A stretch of 64,000 nt of DNA from positions 1-64,000 of the forward strand of contig NZ_JUGR01000004.1 of the NCBI RefSeq assembly GCF_000800015.1, given 5' to 3'. This DNA comes from Terriglobus sp. TAA 43 (lineage in GTDB: Bacteria > Acidobacteriota > Terriglobia > Terriglobales > Acidobacteriaceae). Each line of letters begins with the position of its first letter. Positions within the stretch are counted from its first letter, which is position 1. Positions 26,352 through 35,886 of the stretch are shown piece after piece. The notes beneath the pieces were generated by a model that saw nothing but the letters and a program-made list of their open reading frames with translations, was not told where the DNA came from and ran no database searches. A program made the translations under genes and the position numbers.

Positions 26352-27983
26352 ATGATCTCTGTCTCGAATGTCACGATGCGGTACGGCTCGAAGATTCTCT
26401 TTGAGGACGTTTCCACGCAGTTTATTGCAGGCCGTCGTTACGGCCTGACCGGTCCCAATGGCGCGGGTAAGTCGACCTTCATGAAGGTCCTTACTGGCGA
26501 ACTGGAAGCGCAGAAGGGCACCGTTGTGCGTCCGCGCAAGCTTGGCGTGCTGAAGCAGGACCAGTATGCGTTCGACGCGTATCGCGTGATCGATACCGTT
26601 ATCATGGGCAATGCGCCGCTGTGGGCCGCGTTGGAAGAGCGCGAGATCCTGTACAACAAGGCCGAACTGACCGACGACGACGGCATCCGCCTGGGCGAGT
26701 TGGAAGGCGTTGTTGGCGATGAGAACGGCTATGAAGCGGAGGCCGATGCGGCCATCCTGCTGCAGGGCCTGGACATTCCCAATGAAGTGCATGAGCGCAA
26801 GATGAGCGAGCTGCAGGGCGGCCAGAAGGTCCGCGTGTTGCTGGCGCAGGCGCTGTTCGGCGAACCAGATGCGCTACTGCTGGACGAACCGACGAACTAT
26901 CTCGATCTCGAGTCGATCCACTGGCTGCAGGACTTTCTGCTGGCGTATCGCGGAACACTCATTACGATCTCGCACGATCGCCACTTCTTGAACGCGGTCT
27001 GCACGCACACGGCAGACATCGATTACCAAACGATCATCACCTACACCGGTGGCTATGACGACATGGTGATGCAGAAGGTCAGCGTTCGCACTCGCATTGA
27101 ATCGCAGAATGAAGAGCGCGAGAAGAAGATTGCGCAGTTGAACGACTTCATCGCGCGATTCAGCGCTGGTACTCGGTCGTCGCAGGTGAATTCGCGTAAG
27201 AAGGAAGTGGAGCGTCTTGCCACGACGGACCTGGCGCGCTCTAACATTCAACGCCCGTTCATCCGCTTTGACATGCTGCGCCCCAGCGGTAAGCATGTGC
27301 TGGAAGTGGAAGGCGTGACACACACCTATGACACGCCTGCTCCCGATGGCACGTCAGGACCAGTGTTCAAACCATTCACGTCGCAGTTGATGCGTGGTGA
27401 AAAGGTAATCCTGATGGGCCGTAACGGTACCGGCAAAACGACACTTTTGAAATCGTTGCTGAGCGGCATGCCTGATCTGCAGGACAATGATTTCCCGCGC
27501 ACGCAGGGCGAAGTGAAGTGGGGCCATGAAGCGCAGATTGGTTACTTTGCTCAGGACCATAAGGCTGCCATTCAACACGGAACCACAGTGTCAGAGTGGT
27601 TGCACGGCTTCGATCCGAAGAAGTCCACGGAAGAGATTCGCGGCATCCTGGGACAGATGTTGTTCCGCGGTGAAGAAGGTTTGAAGAAGACCGACGCACT
27701 CTCCGGTGGAGAGGCTGCACGTCTGCTGTTCTGCAAACTGATGATGCAGAAGCCGAACATCCTGATCCTGGATGAACCGACGAACCATCTCGACCTGGAA
27801 AGCATCAATGCGCTGAACCAGTCGCTGCAAAAGTACGAAGGCACTGTCCTGCTCGTCACGCATGATCAGGATCTGATTGAGGAAGTGGGCACGCGTATCT
27901 GGCACTTCGAGCATGGCCAGATCACCGATCACAAGGGGCCCTACGAGGAATATCAGCAGCAGCTGGCATTGGACGCGAAGTAG
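26352..27983 (+). CDS. ABC-F family ATPase (YbiT type)
   Basis: A cytosolic protein of 543 residues with two ATPase cassettes and no membrane domain, related to E. coli YbiT, which acts on the ribosome. Cassette 1 has Walker A GPNGAGKST (near 38), signature LQGGQKVRV and Walker B ALLLDEPTNYLD; cassette 2 has GRNGTGKTT (near 355), LSGGEAARL and ILILDEPTNHLD. The charged linker between them is near 235-300. A GTG one codon earlier is an alternative start. A classic terminator follows the stop by 20 bp. It diverges from the DUF805-SRPBCC gene. Confidence 0.95.
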   Translation: MISVSNVTMRYGSKILFEDVSTQFIAGRRYGLTGPNGAGKSTFMKVLTGELEAQKGTVVRPRKLGVLKQDQYAFDAYRVIDTVIMGNAPLWAALEEREILYNKAELTDDDGIRLGELEGVVGDENGYEAEADAAILLQGLDIPNEVHERKMSELQGGQKVRVLLAQALFGEPDALLLDEPTNYLDLESIHWLQDFLLAYRGTLITISHDRHFLNAVCTHTADIDYQTIITYTGGYDDMVMQKVSVRTRIESQNEEREKKIAQLNDFIARFSAGTRSSQVNSRKKEVERLATTDLARSNIQRPFIRFDMLRPSGKHVLEVEGVTHTYDTPAPDGTSGPVFKPFTSQLMRGEKVILMGRNGTGKTTLLKSLLSGMPDLQDNDFPRTQGEVKWGHEAQIGYFAQDHKAAIQHGTTVSEWLHGFDPKKSTEEIRGILGQMLFRGEEGLKKTDALSGGEAARLLFCKLMMQKPNILILDEPTNHLDLESINALNQSLQKYEGTVLLVTHDQDLIEEVGTRIWHFEHGQITDHKGPYEEYQQQLALDAK

Positions 27984-28003
27984 TTCTTTCGCAGCAGGAA
28001 TGA

Positions 28004-28035
28004 AGCGGCCACTTTTCAGTGGCCGCTTTCTTTTT
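28004..28035 (+). terminator. Rho-independent terminator
   Basis: Ten-bp perfect stem (28004-28013, 28018-28027), loop TTTC, followed by TTCTTTTT. Downstream of the ABC-F gene. Confidence 0.92.
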
Positions 28036-28059
28036 GCACGTTGTTTTCTAGCCAGTTTT

Positions 28060-29184
28060 CTATCGATCACTTGCGGCTGCTACGAGTGCGTCCAACGCGG
28101 AAACTTGTGTGCCTGCGTTGAGTTCTGTGGGAGGTCCGTTCCAGGCAACGCCAAGCTGATCCTTTTCGTTGCGCGCATGCTCCCATATGCTGGTTGCGTT
28201 GGTGGCAAAGAAGGCACGATAGCGGGGTTCGTGTAGCTCGTGATCGAGAATGCGTAGGTTGCGCACAAAGATGCCCTTGAACTGGTTCGCATCGGCTCTG
28301 CACTTGGGCTCGCAGGTGTCATGCAGGATGCCGTTGTTGTCGGTGAGATGCGTGAGCCCGGCATCGGCCAGAGTCCGTGCTTCGGTAAGTGCTGTGGCAT
28401 CGTGCGTGGCGCGTGAGTACTCCGCTAGTGCTCCGAGTACAACGCCCTGGTTATACGTCCACACGTTGCGTTTGTTGTTGCGGCATGCGCCTGTTGACTT
28501 GTTGATCTCAAGGCCATCGTTCACCAGATGGTCGTCGTTGATCATGCCAGAGGACTGGAACCACGCCCACTCCTTCTTTGCCCATGCGAGTGCATCTGCA
28601 CGATCTGTATGCGTCCCGCGACGTGCAAGCGACGCGCTAACGTCAAAGAAGAGTTCGTTCGCGATGGCATTCTTGTAGTGTCGCTTCTTGCTCCACCAGA
28701 TGCCGCCACCACAGGTGTCGTCCCATCCGCCCTGCATGTCGTGAAAGATGGACTGCGCCATGGCGAGGTACTGTGGCTTGGATGTGAGGTCATAGGCGTC
28801 GATCCACGCGAGCGCCCACCAACCTTCGTCGTCATAGAACTCGTTCAGGAAACCGGTATTGCCGCTCATCTTTGCCAGTTCGCCGGTCTGTTCCGACTTG
28901 GGCACAACGATCTGAGCCTGCGTGAAGGTGTTGCTTACGATTGCTTCGTTCGCGTGAGGCAGGCCCGCGTGCATCGCATCCACCAACATGGTGATGGCGT
29001 TGGCAGAGTTCCACCATCCGGTGGTCTGATACAACCCCGTGCGTTGCACGTACCAGCGCTGCAGCGCCGTGATGCCGGCTTCTACGCGACGGATCGCTTC
29101 TTTGTGCGGGACGGATGGTTGCTGTGCCGAGAGCGAAACCGCGATAAGAGCGAGAGCAGCGAGAAGGAAGCGTCGCAGAAACAT
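28060..29184 (-). CDS. Exported GH76 alpha-1,6-mannanase-like glycoside hydrolase
   Basis: A 374-residue secreted hydrolase with a signal peptide (MFLRRFLLAALALIAVSLSAQ). The GH76 catalytic Asp pair is seen in FYDDEGWWALAWIDAY (about residue 117), with the flanking CGGGIWWSK and NVWTYNQGV motifs typical of this (alpha/alpha)6-barrel family that cuts alpha-1,6-mannan. ATG at 29184 is preceded two codons earlier by a GTG, either of which may be used. With the GH92 exo-alpha-mannosidase at the window end it suggests use of yeast or bacterial alpha-mannan. Confidence 0.88.
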   Translation of the reverse strand: MFLRRFLLAALALIAVSLSAQQPSVPHKEAIRRVEAGITALQRWYVQRTGLYQTTGWWNSANAITMLVDAMHAGLPHANEAIVSNTFTQAQIVVPKSEQTGELAKMSGNTGFLNEFYDDEGWWALAWIDAYDLTSKPQYLAMAQSIFHDMQGGWDDTCGGGIWWSKKRHYKNAIANELFFDVSASLARRGTHTDRADALAWAKKEWAWFQSSGMINDDHLVNDGLEINKSTGACRNNKRNVWTYNQGVVLGALAEYSRATHDATALTEARTLADAGLTHLTDNNGILHDTCEPKCRADANQFKGIFVRNLRILDHELHEPRYRAFFATNATSIWEHARNEKDQLGVAWNGPPTELNAGTQVSALDALVAAASDR

Positions 29185-29249
29185 GCTCACAGTTGTACCG
29201 GCTGTGCGATGGCTCTGTCTCGCTCCTATACTGGAACAAGGAGTGTCGC

Positions 29250-29651
29250 ATGTCTTTTGTGGAACCCGTCAAGGCGGAATCGAAGAACGTATTGGGCCAG
29301 CCGATGCAGACATGTGGCTGCGATCCCATGACCGGCTTCTACCGGGACGGATGCTGCGACACCGGTCCGGACGATGTTGGTGTGCACACCGTGTGCTGCG
29401 TGGTCACTGAGGAGTTCCTTGCCGCGTCCCAGCGCCTGGGCAACGACCTGAGCACTCCGATGCCGCAGTTTGGCTTTCCGGGCTTGAAGCCGGGCGATCG
29501 CTGGTGTGTATGCGCCGCACGTTGGTTGCAGGTTTTTGAGGCGGGTGCGGCATGCCCTGTAGTGCTGGAAGCGACGCACGAAAATACGCTGCGGATAGTT
29601 CCGTTTGAACTACTTTTGCAGCACGCTGTTATTCCGGATAAGTTGCATTAG
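29250..29651 (+). CDS. DUF2237 family protein
   Basis: A 133-residue cytosolic protein of a conserved but uncharacterised family (COG3651). It shows the family pattern NVLGQPMQTCGCDPMTGFYRDG, a conserved CCD, HTVCCVVTEEFL and GDRWCVCAARWLQ, rich in paired cysteines that may bind a metal. AAGGAG lies 6 nt before the ATG, fixing the start at 29250 although the frame is open upstream. It diverges from the GH76 gene across 65 bp. Confidence 0.88.
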   Translation: MSFVEPVKAESKNVLGQPMQTCGCDPMTGFYRDGCCDTGPDDVGVHTVCCVVTEEFLAASQRLGNDLSTPMPQFGFPGLKPGDRWCVCAARWLQVFEAGAACPVVLEATHENTLRIVPFELLLQHAVIPDKLH

Positions 29652-29957
29652 TCGCGACGGCTGAAACAGCCGTAAGCCTATGATTTTTAGGAAATTCGTA
29701 CATTCTGCCATAGAAGTACGGGTTTTCCTGCGACAACCTGCGTCCGTTCACTTTCTTTTCATAATTCGTGCTTGACATAGGGTGTAAGCCTGCTCGACCG
29801 TAGAAATATCACCCTAATTTGCGCTTTCGACTTACTTGAACGGAAGAAAATACTCGATCGAAGCGCAAAAAATCGCCGATGTACGGCGAAAGTTTTTGAA
29901 CCCGCAGCCGCCTGAAGTGCCGCGGAGATTTGCAAGAAAGTTTGCAGGAGTCGCCAG
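29652..29957 (+). other. Gene-free leader of the TonB-dependent receptor
   Basis: 306 bp with no ORF. It contains a small hairpin (ACGGCTG/CAGCCGT, 29657-29673) just after the DUF2237 stop, a TTGACA at 29772 without a clear -10 at the right distance, and two stem-loops between 29821 and 29895 close to the receptor start. AT content is higher than in the flanking genes. Confidence 0.6.
29866..29895 (+). promoter_or_regulatory. Attenuator-like hairpin in the receptor leader
   Basis: TCGCCG (29873-29878) pairs with CGGCGA (29884-29889) over a 5-base loop; outer AAAAA and TTTTT can extend it, and the T-run follows directly. It looks like a Rho-independent terminator within the 5-prime leader, 60 nt before the receptor start. 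Confidence 0.45.
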
Positions 29958-29960
29958 TTG
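29946..29960 (+). promoter_or_regulatory. Shine-Dalgarno that selects a TTG start
   Basis: AGGAG at 29946-29950 is 7 nt before TTG (29958) but 19 nt before the first ATG (29970). Spacing favours initiation at TTG. Confidence 0.75.
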
Positions 29961-32900
29961 AAGAACAACATGGGAACAACGAAGCTCTGGGCCACGGCGG
30001 TACTCGCCTGTAGCCTCAGCGCCGCAACCGCATTTGCGCAGACAGCCGGTGTGGGTAACATCTCCGGTACTGTGACGGATTCGACCGGTGCCATTGTGCC
30101 GAATGCAGCCGTCACTGTCATCAACACCGACACTGGTGTTCGCCGTGATATCACGACCAACAGCAAGGGCGACTACCTGGTGCAGTTTTTGCAGCCCGGT
30201 AAGTACGAGGTCATCGCGACCGGCGTCGGCTTTGGCAAGGTAGACCGCAAGGACCTGGTAGTAAACGTCGGCCAGACGCTGACGGTGGACGCGGCGCTTG
30301 CTGCAGCCGGTACTTCCACTGAAGTTCAGGTGACGAGCGAAATGCCGATTCTGGACACGGAAAAGACCGAAGTGTCGCAGGTGGTGGACCAGAACCTGAT
30401 CGGCAACCTGCCGGTGAACAGCCGTAACTGGAGCTCGTTCGTTCTGTTGACACCGAACGTGACGCCAGACGGCGGCAGCGGTCTGGTCAGCTTCCACGGC
30501 ATCAGCGGCCTGTACAACCAGAACTACGTTGACGGTGGAAACAACAACCAGATGCTGTTCAGCGAAGCGCGTGGTCGCGCTTCGGGTGCTCCGTATGTTT
30601 ACTCGGTTGACTCCATCAAGGAATTCCAGGCGAACACGTCGAACTACTCGGTTGAGTTCGGTCAGGCTGCCGGCGGACAGGTGAACGCCATCACCAAGAA
30701 CGGCACCAACCAGATCCACGGTGACCTGTTCTACTACCTGCGCTATCCGTCGCTGAATGCTCTTGATCCGCAGACTAAGTGGACCGCTCTGTACAACACG
30801 ACGAACACTTCCGCGAAGTCGTTCCTGTTGACGCAGCCTGTACACCAGCAGCACCAGTTCGGTGGTTCGGTGGGTGGACCGATTATCAAGGATCGCCTGT
30901 TCTACTTCTTCACCTATGATGGCTTCCGCCGTGTAGGTAAAGCGCTGTACTACAACAACAACACCATCACGCTGACCCCGACCGGCACCACCTCGTCGAC
31001 GAACATCATTTCGCCGACCCAGTGCTCGCCCTTCATTACGGCGGCACAGTGCACTGCGGCGATCAACTTCGTGAACACCAACGCGTTTGGCGCGCCGACA
31101 CGTTTCCAGAAGCAGAACCTGTTCTTCCCGCGTATTGACTGGCATATCTCGAAGCACAACGATATGTTTGTCAACTTCAACTGGGCGAACTTTGATTCGA
31201 CTTACGGTTATTCGACCGCGAACACGTTCAGCGGTTCGTCGCCTTCGACCAACGCACCGACCAGCTATCACGAGCGCTTCCTGGTTGCTGGCCTGACCAC
31301 GCAGGTAAGCGATCGCAGCGTGAACCAGATTCACTTCCAGCTCGGTCGCGATCTTGAAACCGCAGGTGCGAATGCTCCTGCTCCTTCGGTTGCGATCGGT
31401 ACCTTCACTTACGGCATGCCGAATGCGCTTCCCCGTACCGCTGAGCCGGACGAAAAGCGCATGCAGATCACGGATGTGTTCTCCACCACGCGCGGCCGTC
31501 ACACCTTCAAGTTCGGTGGCGACTTCAACCTGGTTCACGAGGTCATGATTAACCTCTTCCAGGGTGGCGGTGTTTACGCTTATTCCGGTTCGACGAATGC
31601 GGCAAACTTCGCGAACTACACCTCGGACGTGTTCCACGGTGTGGCAGGCAACACGGATCCGTATGCTGGTTATCACTTCACCACGTTGGTGCAGACCACT
31701 GACATCGTGAACAACGCTGCAAACGCTGGTAAGGATGACTTTTATTTCAAGATGTTCGATGCGTTTGTGGAAGATCAGTGGAAGATCACACCGACCTTCT
31801 CGCTGAACGCAGGCGTTCGCTGGGATCTTCAGGTTACGCCTCCGCCGATCAAGAACAACCCGAACTACGGCGCGCTTTCCACGTACTACTCGTCGACGAT
31901 TAAGAATGTGAACCGCTGGTCGCCGCGAGTGGGCTTTGCATGGAACCCGCATCCTGGCACTGTGGTCCGCGGTGGTTACGGTCTGTTCTCCGGTCTGAAC
32001 CAGGGTTCGACGTACTACGCGATGCGCGTGGAAAACGGCGTGATCCAGGTGAACTACAACTACAACGGTTGCGCCTCTACCTGCACCACTTCATCCGCTG
32101 CGGCAACAGGCATTCAGTTCCCGAACCTGCCGTTCACGCCTCCGGGGCCGGATATCTCCGGTCAGCTTCGTCCGTCCGGTGCGCCAGCTCCTGTTGTGGG
32201 TGGTTCACAGACGCTCGGTTCGCAGAGCTTCCACGGTCTCGATCCGAACTTCGTTCCGCCGCTCGCGCATGAAGCCAGTCTCTCCGTTGAACAGCAGCTC
32301 CCCGCTCACATGAGCCTCTCCGTGGGCTACGTGGGAACGCGCGGTATGCGTTTGCCGGTGTTCCTTGACGCAAACCTCGTAGGACAGACGCCGCATGGTC
32401 TTCGTTCCTTCCAGGTGAAGGATGCCAGCAACTCCACGACGCAGGTTCTGACGGTTCCTTACTACCTGGTCTCGGATCGTATTGTTCCGACGCTCACCTC
32501 GTACAACACGGGCTTCAGCGTTGCCAATACCTGGTACAACGGCCTGGGCGTGACGCTTCGCCGTCCTTTCCAGAATGGACTTGAAGTCCTGATGAACTAC
32601 ACCTGGTCGCACGCTACGGATACGGGTCAGGTTCAGGGATCGAACGGAACGTTCTATGGTGGCGACACCCCGTTGGATCCGAACAACGTGCGTCTGGAAA
32701 ACGGCAACTCGGATATCGATATCCGCAACCGCATGACGCTCAGCTTCACCTACCAGCCGCGCATCTTCATGAGCAATGTCTGGGTGAAGCAGATTGTGGA
32801 TGGCTTCCAGTTCTCCGGTACCGATACCGCGTCGGGCGGGCAGCCGATCTTCCTGGGTATGAGCGGTACCATCACTGGCGGTTCGGGCGGCAACATCTAC

Positions 32901-33332
32901 GGTGGAGCGATGAGCTCCAGCTCGGGTGCAGCTACGACCGGACGTCCGCCGCAGATTGGACGTAACTCGATCTACGGACCGGGATACAACAACTTCGACT
33001 TCCGCATTACCCGCGATATCCCGATCTTCGAGCGGATGAAGCTGCAGCTCTCGGCTGAAGCCTTCAACCTGCTCAACCACAAGATCGTTACGGGTGTGAA
33101 CTCGACCTACTCGCAGTTCATGGCACAGGGAGCCACCCCCACCACTCCCCGTACGGGTGGAACGACCTTCACTTGCCCGACTGTCGCAGTACCGACCGGT
33201 TCGACCGCAGCGGGTTGCATTATCCCGTTCGTCGGCTCGAACGATCCGAACAACTTTGGCGCTCAGTCCAGCACGGGTAACACGTTGTATGGACCGCGCC
33301 AGATGCAGTTCATTGCGAAGTTCACCTTCTAA
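29958..33332 (+). CDS. Oar-like TonB-dependent outer-membrane receptor
   Basis: A 1124-residue outer-membrane protein. The signal peptide ends near ATAFAQ; residues about 33-115 are a carboxypeptidase-regulatory-like beta-sandwich (ISGTVTDSTGAIVPNAAVTV), then a plug-like region (TEVSQVVDQNLIGNLPVNSRN) and a long beta-barrel ending in a typical C-terminal Phe (MQFIAKFTF). This architecture is the expanded Oar-type receptor class of acidobacteria, thought to import large glycans or peptides. It uses TTG as start. No substrate-processing gene is co-transcribed; the ligand is unknown. Confidence 0.93.
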   Translation: MKNNMGTTKLWATAVLACSLSAATAFAQTAGVGNISGTVTDSTGAIVPNAAVTVINTDTGVRRDITTNSKGDYLVQFLQPGKYEVIATGVGFGKVDRKDLVVNVGQTLTVDAALAAAGTSTEVQVTSEMPILDTEKTEVSQVVDQNLIGNLPVNSRNWSSFVLLTPNVTPDGGSGLVSFHGISGLYNQNYVDGGNNNQMLFSEARGRASGAPYVYSVDSIKEFQANTSNYSVEFGQAAGGQVNAITKNGTNQIHGDLFYYLRYPSLNALDPQTKWTALYNTTNTSAKSFLLTQPVHQQHQFGGSVGGPIIKDRLFYFFTYDGFRRVGKALYYNNNTITLTPTGTTSSTNIISPTQCSPFITAAQCTAAINFVNTNAFGAPTRFQKQNLFFPRIDWHISKHNDMFVNFNWANFDSTYGYSTANTFSGSSPSTNAPTSYHERFLVAGLTTQVSDRSVNQIHFQLGRDLETAGANAPAPSVAIGTFTYGMPNALPRTAEPDEKRMQITDVFSTTRGRHTFKFGGDFNLVHEVMINLFQGGGVYAYSGSTNAANFANYTSDVFHGVAGNTDPYAGYHFTTLVQTTDIVNNAANAGKDDFYFKMFDAFVEDQWKITPTFSLNAGVRWDLQVTPPPIKNNPNYGALSTYYSSTIKNVNRWSPRVGFAWNPHPGTVVRGGYGLFSGLNQGSTYYAMRVENGVIQVNYNYNGCASTCTTSSAAATGIQFPNLPFTPPGPDISGQLRPSGAPAPVVGGSQTLGSQSFHGLDPNFVPPLAHEASLSVEQQLPAHMSLSVGYVGTRGMRLPVFLDANLVGQTPHGLRSFQVKDASNSTTQVLTVPYYLVSDRIVPTLTSYNTGFSVANTWYNGLGVTLRRPFQNGLEVLMNYTWSHATDTGQVQGSNGTFYGGDTPLDPNNVRLENGNSDIDIRNRMTLSFTYQPRIFMSNVWVKQIVDGFQFSGTDTASGGQPIFLGMSGTITGGSGGNIYGGAMSSSSGAATTGRPPQIGRNSIYGPGYNNFDFRITRDIPIFERMKLQLSAEAFNLLNHKIVTGVNSTYSQFMAQGATPTTPRTGGTTFTCPTVAVPTGSTAAGCIIPFVGSNDPNNFGAQSSTGNTLYGPRQMQFIAKFTF

Positions 33333-33347
33333 CTCAAACTCAGCATT

Positions 33348-33387
33348 GCAATAGAAAGCCCCGGACTCGTCCGGGGCTTTCTATTGC
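33348..33387 (+). terminator. Terminator, 18-bp perfect stem
   Basis: Arms 33348-33365 and 33370-33387 are perfect inverted complements with loop CTCG, 15 bp after the receptor stop. The U-rich part (CTTTCTATT) lies inside the stem. Confidence 0.85.
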
Positions 33388-33604
33388 AGGATCTGACGGC
33401 CGCCTATGGTTGTACTTACAGATATGTACAGCCAAAATCCACATTTCATAGCTTCGTTGTAAACCAAATCAGATCTTGAAAACTAATATCCGTATCTTCA
33501 CCTTCGGGAGACACGAGCGCAGTCCATGTCGTATAAATAACGCACTCCCCTGTTGTACTTTGTTTTTCCTGCCTTAGGCCACATTGAGGAGCTGTGCTCG
33601 TTCT

Positions 33605-35845
33605 GTGTTTAGTTTCAGACGGATCACTTGGTGTTTTGGGATTTTAGCGGTCGTAGCAAGCATCGGTTGTATCGCATTTCTGATTCGCGGATTCTTCGAA
33701 AAGCCGCGGCTCATTCATGTCTATCCCTTTGCTGACGAAGTCGGTGTTGAGCCGAATACTGCCATCACACTTGCCTTTAGCAAAGAGATGTCCCCCATAA
33801 CAATAAGTACCGCCACGGTCACGTTGCGTGATGAACATGGCGCTGCAATCTCGGGCTCAGTCAGTTACGACGACACCGCACATACAGCCGTGTTTCTTCC
33901 CGATACAGCGCTCCATGAAGGCACGACCTATCGAGCGACTCTTCATGATGGCCAACAGGGGATTGTAGACAAATATGGACATTCGCTCACACAGGAAGTT
34001 CAATGGAGTTTCACCACTGGCATCCAGGGTCCTGCATCACTTTCTCAGGGACCAGGCGGTCCTCTCCTGCTCATCACAAGCCAGTCAAACGGATTCAGTC
34101 AGTACTACGCTGAAATCCTTCGTAATGAAGGTCTGAATGAGTTTGATACTGCAGACATCGCGGAACTTTCAGGGTCCGATCTTGCGCGACATGACGTTGC
34201 GATCGTGGGCGAAATGCCGGTCGATGATGGTCATGCCAAATTGCTCGCCGATTGGGTGAGAGGTGGCGGAAATTTAATTCTGATGCGCCCGTCGAAAAAC
34301 GTAGCGGGAGAGTTTGGGTACAAGACACAACCAGCAGGGCCAAACGAGCCACTTCAACACGGGGGCTATTTAAAGATCGATTCGAACAAGCCTACTGGAG
34401 CAGGACTGGTACGGCAGGCGATCCAGTTCCACGGCGATGCGGATCAACTTGTTGCCGACAATGCAGATGTCTTTGCCACCCTGTACAAAGACGCAAAAAC
34501 CGCGACGCAATTCCCGGCAGTTAGCTCTGTTCAGTTTGGAACAGGTAAAACCGTCGTATTCAGCTACGACCTGGCGAAATCCATCGTCTACACACGGCAA
34601 GGCAATCCAGACTGGTCCGGTCATGAACGAGACGGCCTACTGCCTATCAGGTCAAGCGACCTGTTTTACGGAGCGAGTGAAAGAGATCCTCAGCCAGACT
34701 GGGTGGATCCGGAGAATATAGCCATCCCGCAAGCGGACATGCAGCAGAGGCTGCTGGCCAATCTGATCATTACGCTCAATGCGAACAAGAAACCTCTTCC
34801 GCGCTTTTGGTACTTGCCGCGGGGGCTTAAGGCAGTGGTCGTCATGACGGGAGACGATCATGGACACGGTGGGACCGCGGGGCGCTTTCGCGACTATCAG
34901 CGGAAGAGTGCAAAAGGCTGTTCGTTGGAGAACTGGGAGTGCATCCGAGCGACCTCACATATCTTTGTCGGTTCCATCTCTTCAGAGCAGGCCGCTGATT
35001 TGGTGAAGCAGGGTTTTGAGATTGGCCTGCATGTCTACACGGCATGTACGGACTGGCCAACAAAAGTCGTGCGCGGGGAAGACGGCGTTGAAAGACATCT
35101 GGTCGATCGCGATTTCGCGGATGCCTTGTATTCCCAGCAACTCGAAGGCTTTGCAATGAAGTACCCCGGGGTTCCTGCACCGGTCAGCAATCGAACGGAC
35201 TGCATTACCTGGGGCGATTATGATACGCAGCCCCAGGTGGAACTGGACCATCACATCCGGCTCGACACTAACTACTACTATTGGCCCGCCAAGTGGGTAA
35301 AAGATAAACCGGGTTTGTTTACCGGTTCTGGATTACCCATGCGCTTCACGCGCCGCGACGGGAGGTTGATTGACGTGTATCAAGCCGCAACGCAAATGAC
35401 GGATGAATCCGGCCAGACCTATCCGTTCACTGTCGATGCCCTACTCGACAATGCCTTGAGAAGCCCAGAATACTTCGGCGTATTTATGGCGAACATGCAC
35501 AACGATGAGAGGAAATCGCCCAGTGCAGATGCCATCATCTCCTCGGCACAAAAACGCCATGTTCCGGTGATCAATGCGGAGCAGTTGCTGACATGGCTCG
35601 ATGGCCGGAACGCGTCACAATTCCGCGATATGAAGTGGTCCAATAACCAACTCTCTTTTTCCATCTGTGCAGGTATCGGAGGGAATGGTCTCGAAGCAAT
35701 GTTGCCAATTCATTCCGGCGCTGGAGATCTAGCGTCCATTACTATCGATGGGCAGAATGCCAGCTGGGAAAAGCGAACTGTCGCCGGCCTCTCGTATGCA
35801 TTCGTTCGGGCGCAACCGGGAACATTCGTCGTCAGGTATCACTAA
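33605..35845 (+). CDS. Exported Ig-like / GATase-like / deacetylase-like multidomain protein
   Basis: A 746-residue protein with a membrane anchor or signal (about 7-28, FGILAVVASIGCIAFLI). Residues about 35-140 form an Ig-like Big_5 domain (PFADEVGVEPNTAITLAFSKEM, then LHEGTTYRATL). About 150-400 resemble a class-I amidotransferase/ThuA-like fold (GGPLLLITSQSN, then LLADWVRGGGNLILM). About 410-660 look like a NodB polysaccharide deacetylase (AVVVMTGDDHGHGG; LVKQGFEIGLHVYTACTDW). The start is uncertain: GTG at 33605, 13 nt after GAGGAG, or TTG at 33584. It probably acts on cell-surface or exopolysaccharide outside the cytoplasm; the activity is inferred. Confidence 0.75.
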   Translation: MFSFRRITWCFGILAVVASIGCIAFLIRGFFEKPRLIHVYPFADEVGVEPNTAITLAFSKEMSPITISTATVTLRDEHGAAISGSVSYDDTAHTAVFLPDTALHEGTTYRATLHDGQQGIVDKYGHSLTQEVQWSFTTGIQGPASLSQGPGGPLLLITSQSNGFSQYYAEILRNEGLNEFDTADIAELSGSDLARHDVAIVGEMPVDDGHAKLLADWVRGGGNLILMRPSKNVAGEFGYKTQPAGPNEPLQHGGYLKIDSNKPTGAGLVRQAIQFHGDADQLVADNADVFATLYKDAKTATQFPAVSSVQFGTGKTVVFSYDLAKSIVYTRQGNPDWSGHERDGLLPIRSSDLFYGASERDPQPDWVDPENIAIPQADMQQRLLANLIITLNANKKPLPRFWYLPRGLKAVVVMTGDDHGHGGTAGRFRDYQRKSAKGCSLENWECIRATSHIFVGSISSEQAADLVKQGFEIGLHVYTACTDWPTKVVRGEDGVERHLVDRDFADALYSQQLEGFAMKYPGVPAPVSNRTDCITWGDYDTQPQVELDHHIRLDTNYYYWPAKWVKDKPGLFTGSGLPMRFTRRDGRLIDVYQAATQMTDESGQTYPFTVDALLDNALRSPEYFGVFMANMHNDERKSPSADAIISSAQKRHVPVINAEQLLTWLDGRNASQFRDMKWSNNQLSFSICAGIGGNGLEAMLPIHSGAGDLASITIDGQNASWEKRTVAGLSYAFVRAQPGTFVVRYH

Positions 35846-35886
35846 CGCCGGTCAATGTCTCTTCCCATGATTCGCCGTAACAAACG

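Noticed and set aside
29772-29800. TTGACA as a -35 box for the TonB receptor
   Set aside because: No acceptable -10 hexamer at 16-19 bp; the nearest, TAGAAA, is 23 bp away.
29832-31952. 706-codon minus-strand frame
   Set aside because: Antisense to the TonB-dependent receptor; Arg/Val-rich composition is a codon-bias artefact.
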